From JAFLCA01 sp041907145 (lineage in GTDB: Bacteria; Bdellovibrionota_C; UBA2361; JAFLCA01), in contig JAYRHW010000158.1 in the NCBI GenBank assembly GCA_041907145.1, positions 15,162 to 79,161 of the forward strand: a stretch of DNA of 64,000 bases. The letters are read 5' to 3'. The translations under genes and the position numbers were made by a program. The notes below the pieces were generated by a model that saw only the letters and a program-made list of their open reading frames with translations, searched no databases and had not been told where the DNA came from. Of this stretch, positions 60,907 through 64,000 are shown piece after piece; within the stretch, counting starts at the first letter, position 1; each line of letters begins with the position of its first letter.

Positions 60907-63078
60907 ATGAGCCAGGACAAAAGAAATTTTATTCCCTATTTTGTTTTTGCCTCTCTATTCGTGGGCCTGATAGCAGTCACCTGTCTATGCTGTTATTGGG
61001 ATCAGCAGGCTGGCCTACCGACCCTGTCATTCCTTACACCAGCAATCAACCTTGCTATCAGCGCTGGGGGATGGTGGCGACAAAATGCACTCGAGATGGC
61101 CCAAGACGGCCTCTTGTCAATCGCGATCTTTGCCCTAGTCATTGTTTTGAGGACGGGCTGGGGCGCCCGCCAAAATATCGACTTCATCAAAAAGGGAGCG
61201 CTGCTGCTTGCCTTTCTGCTGTGCATAGCCGCTGAACTTGCATGGGCGACCAAGAACTGGTCCACGGGCACAGCTCTTTTCGCCACAGGCGCAATTCTCT
61301 GTATTTTTCTCCCCATCTCCTCTATTCATGAGCCCCCCAGGCCTGCGATTCAGCCAAGATTTGGGCACTGGTCTCTCGCTGCTCTGCTGGCAATCGTCGC
61401 CATCGGAATAGTCTTTCGCTTCTACGCCCTAAACAGAGTCCTGGCTCAATTCGAGGGTGAGCTTTCTCCCTATATGCTGGGAGCGACAAGTTTCCATGGA
61501 ATTCTGTTGGCAAACATCGGACAGGACGGGCCGTGGGCACCGTTGGGCTACCTTTACTATCTACCGATACTGGCGACTACGAAAGTTTTCGGTACTACAT
61601 TGCTTGCGGTACGCCTAGCATCCGCCTTGGTTAGTGTTGCAACAATACCGCTTTCATACATGCTCGTGCGAGCTCTATGGACCCCTGGAGCCGGCTTGAT
61701 TGCCGCCGCTCTCGTAGCGATCGATCCGATGCAAATTGGATGGGGGCGATCCGACATTCATCCCCATGGCTCCACTGTTTGGATTACCTTTCTCATCAGT
61801 ATTTTTCTGATTCGTGCCTACCGCGATGGATCTGCTTGGTCCTTTGCGATGGTGGCTCTCTTGATGGGGCTTAGCTGCCATCAGTACCCTTCCGGACAGT
61901 TCGCCGTCTTCCTGCCCATCACCGTCGCCTGCCTTGTCCCACTGCTCAAATCTCGAGATGCGAAGGCCGCAGGATTTAAAGTAGCTTTCTTTGGAGCGGG
62001 TGCCCTCCTGTGGCTTGGCGGATTCCCGCTACAATCTTACCTAGCGACAGGCGAGTGGAGATTGTTCGGTATGTTTGCTCGACTTGGGCCGCGGGTCTCC
62101 TGGGGTGGCCACCAGTCCGAGCTGAGCCTGGGAGAGACGTTGTCCCATATAATTCTTACGGCTCTCGACAACGGCCATGCGCTCCTCAGTGGATTGTGCA
62201 CGGAATTCCCGCACTTATTCTTTCAAACACTCATTCCCGAAGTACCTGGCTTATCGCTCAGAGCCCTTCCGTGGCTCGTCGTAGGATTGTCTATGCCGGT
62301 GCTATTCTTGAGTTTGCGAAGCCGCCGTTTCGGGCTAATGATCTTACCAACCTGGATAGCGATCGGAATGCTCCCTAGCCTCTTATCGGACCTAGGCGAC
62401 CCCAAACGCGCCGCCACGATATACCCCGCAGTGATTTGTTGCGCGGGAATTGGCGCCGCATGGCTTCAAGCCAATGCGCAATCTCTCTTTGGTAGACTCG
62501 GGAGAGTGATCAGCTCTGTCGGAATAGCCTGCTATTTTGTGCTGTCAGTGGCGTTGTCATGCTTTCAGTGGTTCTCGGGAGCGCGCTATGCATGGGGAGA
62601 GCCGGAGGAGCATCGTATCGTAGAGGCGCTAAAAAAATACAGCACGAGCGAAACAATAATTGTCCCCGTACTGTGGGATACCTACATCACAGGAAAACTT
62701 TCCTACCTATTGAGCGGCGACTTCCTATCGCAGGGGCAAAATATGCCCTTATGGTACCCTTACATGGAATCTCAAGGATCAATTGGCGAGTTTGCTGCAA
62801 ATCCCGAGAAGGTAATAGCAAGATCCATTTCCAATTCGATGTGGTATGAATGGGCACCCTTTCATGAACTGGCTCCTCAGCTCGTAGCTACGAGGCGACG
62901 GAAGCAGATTCTCTACCTTTTGCAGACACATTCTTACGGTGAGGAATCTGCTCATATCCGAGGATACTCGGATATCATTTCTACGCATTGTAGTGAGATT
63001 GAAAGTTGGGAGTTAGAAAGCACTTACCCGCCATTTCAAATTCTCTTCAAGCTCTGCAAACTCCCTGACCCGGAATAG
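60907..63078 (+). CDS. GT-C family membrane glycosyltransferase (ArnT/PMT-like)
   Basis: The 723-residue protein has an N-terminal region of about 150 residues with four helices and then the GT-C fold: after VFRFYALNRVLAQFEGELSP comes the first periplasmic loop with the acidic EGE motif, GYLYYLPILATTKVFG, RLASALVSVATIPLSYMLVR and DPMQIGWGRSDIHPHG. About 12 helices precede a soluble C-terminal domain of about 160 residues. ArnT/PMT enzymes transfer sugars from polyprenyl phosphate to lipids or proteins in the periplasm. Donor and acceptor are unknown. Confidence 0.82.
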   Translation: MSQDKRNFIPYFVFASLFVGLIAVTCLCCYWDQQAGLPTLSFLTPAINLAISAGGWWRQNALEMAQDGLLSIAIFALVIVLRTGWGARQNIDFIKKGALLLAFLLCIAAELAWATKNWSTGTALFATGAILCIFLPISSIHEPPRPAIQPRFGHWSLAALLAIVAIGIVFRFYALNRVLAQFEGELSPYMLGATSFHGILLANIGQDGPWAPLGYLYYLPILATTKVFGTTLLAVRLASALVSVATIPLSYMLVRALWTPGAGLIAAALVAIDPMQIGWGRSDIHPHGSTVWITFLISIFLIRAYRDGSAWSFAMVALLMGLSCHQYPSGQFAVFLPITVACLVPLLKSRDAKAAGFKVAFFGAGALLWLGGFPLQSYLATGEWRLFGMFARLGPRVSWGGHQSELSLGETLSHIILTALDNGHALLSGLCTEFPHLFFQTLIPEVPGLSLRALPWLVVGLSMPVLFLSLRSRRFGLMILPTWIAIGMLPSLLSDLGDPKRAATIYPAVICCAGIGAAWLQANAQSLFGRLGRVISSVGIACYFVLSVALSCFQWFSGARYAWGEPEEHRIVEALKKYSTSETIIVPVLWDTYITGKLSYLLSGDFLSQGQNMPLWYPYMESQGSIGEFAANPEKVIARSISNSMWYEWAPFHELAPQLVATRRRKQILYLLQTHSYGEESAHIRGYSDIISTHCSEIESWELESTYPPFQILFKLCKLPDPE

Positions 63079-63095
63079 ACTCGGCTCAGAGCAAG

Positions 63096-63695
63096 CTATT
63101 TTTGCATCGTAAACAGAACATGCAATCGTCGGTCAAAGAGCAGGCTCCACGGCTGCCGGTAGATACGAGGGCGCTCATTCCAATCGAACACCGATACCCC
63201 AAATGCCCGAAGCATGTCCTGCCACTCTTGGCGCGATAGATAGCGACACGGAAGGGCAACGTTGAATCGCCAGTTACCCACGAAGTCCATGGCCGATAGG
63301 GTGAGCTGCGCTCCGATCCCTTCTCGTAAATGGTCCTTGATAATCACCTTGGAGCGAACAACGCGGAGGGCCTCCTCAAGGAGCCGCTTCGGATTCTCCG
63401 CATGATGTAGGACATCAATCAAGATCGCTGAATCAAAAGCGCCATCGGGGAAAGGCAAATCCCTCCCGTCGAAAATTGAAACTGGGATCGCAGTATGAGA
63501 GCGTGGAACAACATCGACCCCTCGGATGGTAAGGTCAGATCGCTGCGTCAGGATCATCTGCGCTAGCTCGCCGCTGCCGGCTCCAATGTCCAAAACCGAT
63601 TCGCCCGACCCTAAACGTGGAGAAACCAGGTTGGCAATCCGCGAAATGCGCTGAGAGAAAATATATTTCGTGTGAAAAGCGCCCAGTACATTCAT
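63096..63695 (-). CDS. Class I SAM-dependent methyltransferase
   Basis: ATG 63695 follows GGAG; a TTG five codons upstream is the alternative. The 199-residue protein has motif I VLDIGAGSGELAQMIL, motif II VDVVPR, GRDLPFPDGAFDSAILIDVL and EEALRVVRSKVIIKDH, the UbiE/COQ5-like Methyltransf_11 layout. Substrate unknown. It converges with the GT-C gene 17 bases apart. Confidence 0.88.
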   Translation of the reverse strand: MNVLGAFHTKYIFSQRISRIANLVSPRLGSGESVLDIGAGSGELAQMILTQRSDLTIRGVDVVPRSHTAIPVSIFDGRDLPFPDGAFDSAILIDVLHHAENPKRLLEEALRVVRSKVIIKDHLREGIGAQLTLSAMDFVGNWRFNVALPCRYLSRQEWQDMLRAFGVSVFDWNERPRIYRQPWSLLFDRRLHVLFTMQK

Positions 63696-63830
63696 ACGAC
63701 ATGACTCCAAGAAACGTGACTATGGCAATTGGGGCGAAAATCCCGCTGCGAAATCCGGCGGCGTTTGCGCCTTTTCAATGACGAGGCAACGATTGAAAGA
63801 GTCACTCTAGATAGAATTATAGATTAGAAT

Positions 63831-64000
63831 TCAACTCAGTTGCGCTAGAGTCCCCATCCAATATCTAAGCTGTGACGGTGAGGCTGCCGGCAAGGATGGA
63901 ATACCGCCCACGATTTCCCCATCATACTGAGCTCCATACTTCTCCACCAAACTCCGAACCTGCGGAATACTCGCCGAAGTAGTGAATACGCGAACCAGCA
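63831..64000 (-). CDS. Unknown protein, 3' end (runs off right edge)
   Basis: On the minus strand the last 55 codons before TGA (63831-63833) are open to the window edge. The peptide RVFTTSASIPQVRSLVEKYG then AQYDGEIVGGIPSLPAA has a beta-alpha-beta pattern reminiscent of the small alpha/beta unit in peptidase propeptide (I9-like) or anti-sigma-factor domains ('V-x-F-x-x-x-A-S-x-x-x-I-x-x-L-x-x-x-x-G-A'). The visible piece is too short for a firm family. Confidence 0.55.
   Translation of the reverse strand, partial: LVRVFTTSASIPQVRSLVEKYGAQYDGEIVGGIPSLPAASPSQLRYWMGTLAQLS

Overview
The window reads as ordinary chromosome from a Gram-negative bacterium. It encodes signal peptidase II, at least five lipoprotein precursors, a PBP4-type carboxypeptidase, an OmpA-type peptidoglycan-binding lipoprotein and a LysM lytic transglycosylase. 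Genes are dense, lie on both strands in short operons, and base composition is moderate throughout. The gene mix (eukaryote-like PurC type, many small secreted Cys-rich or low-complexity proteins, several genes without a recognisable family) would fit a deltaproteobacterial or Bdellovibrionota-like lineage. That placement is inference; no rRNA or other decisive marker is present.

Layout. 1-1.5 kb: the 5' part of a secreted LVIVD-repeat protein running off the left edge, and a decayed IS5-type transposase. 1.5-14.4 kb (minus): a giant cyclic beta-1,2-glucan synthase, a TrmJ-like tRNA methyltransferase, a long-chain acyl-CoA ligase and the 23S rRNA methyltransferase RlmC. 14.5-21.9 kb: a secreted glycosidase-fold protein, TetR and GNAT proteins, an RF-like GGQ protein coupled to a DTW-domain tRNA modification enzyme, DNA glycosylase Tag, an HpcD-like isomerase, a full DEAD-box helicase and a lipoprotein. 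21.9-25.9 kb (minus): a GT-C-like membrane protein, purC and two poorly known genes. 26-28.8 kb (plus): def-fmt-rpe-plsY. 28.9-33.4 kb: small secreted proteins, clpX and tlyA. 33.4-37.4 kb (minus): three glycine-zipper lipoproteins, lspA and a WD40 lipoprotein. 37.4-47.9 kb: a helicase-like protein containing only the second RecA domain plus an RNA-binding domain, mltD-like and dacB-like genes, two ABC exporters and a periplasmic HEAT-repeat protein. 48-54.3 kb: ferredoxin, a candidate small RNA, tRNA-Cys, a histidine-kinase remnant, an ankyrin protein, and a CRP-type regulator beside an HD/methyltransferase-like fusion with a CRP-like palindrome upstream. 54.7-64 kb: an 880-residue orphan, tpx, a small gene preceded by a cluster of stem-loops and followed by two more, a large GT-C-like glycosyltransferase, a methyltransferase, and the 3' end of another gene at the right edge.

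Themes. Envelope biogenesis dominates: glucan synthesis, lipoprotein maturation, peptidoglycan remodelling and export. Translation and RNA metabolism come second: TrmJ, RlmC, DTW protein, RF-like protein, def/fmt, TlyA, two helicase-type proteins. The observations most worth following are the stem-loop cluster at 59.0-59.2 kb, the half-helicase at 37.4 kb, the promoter- and terminator-bounded candidate sRNA at 48.5 kb, the CRP-type regulator with a matching palindrome, the missing canonical start of tlyA, and the pseudo-metallopeptidase-like segment in the 880-residue orphan. No CRISPR array, rRNA or intact mobile element was seen.
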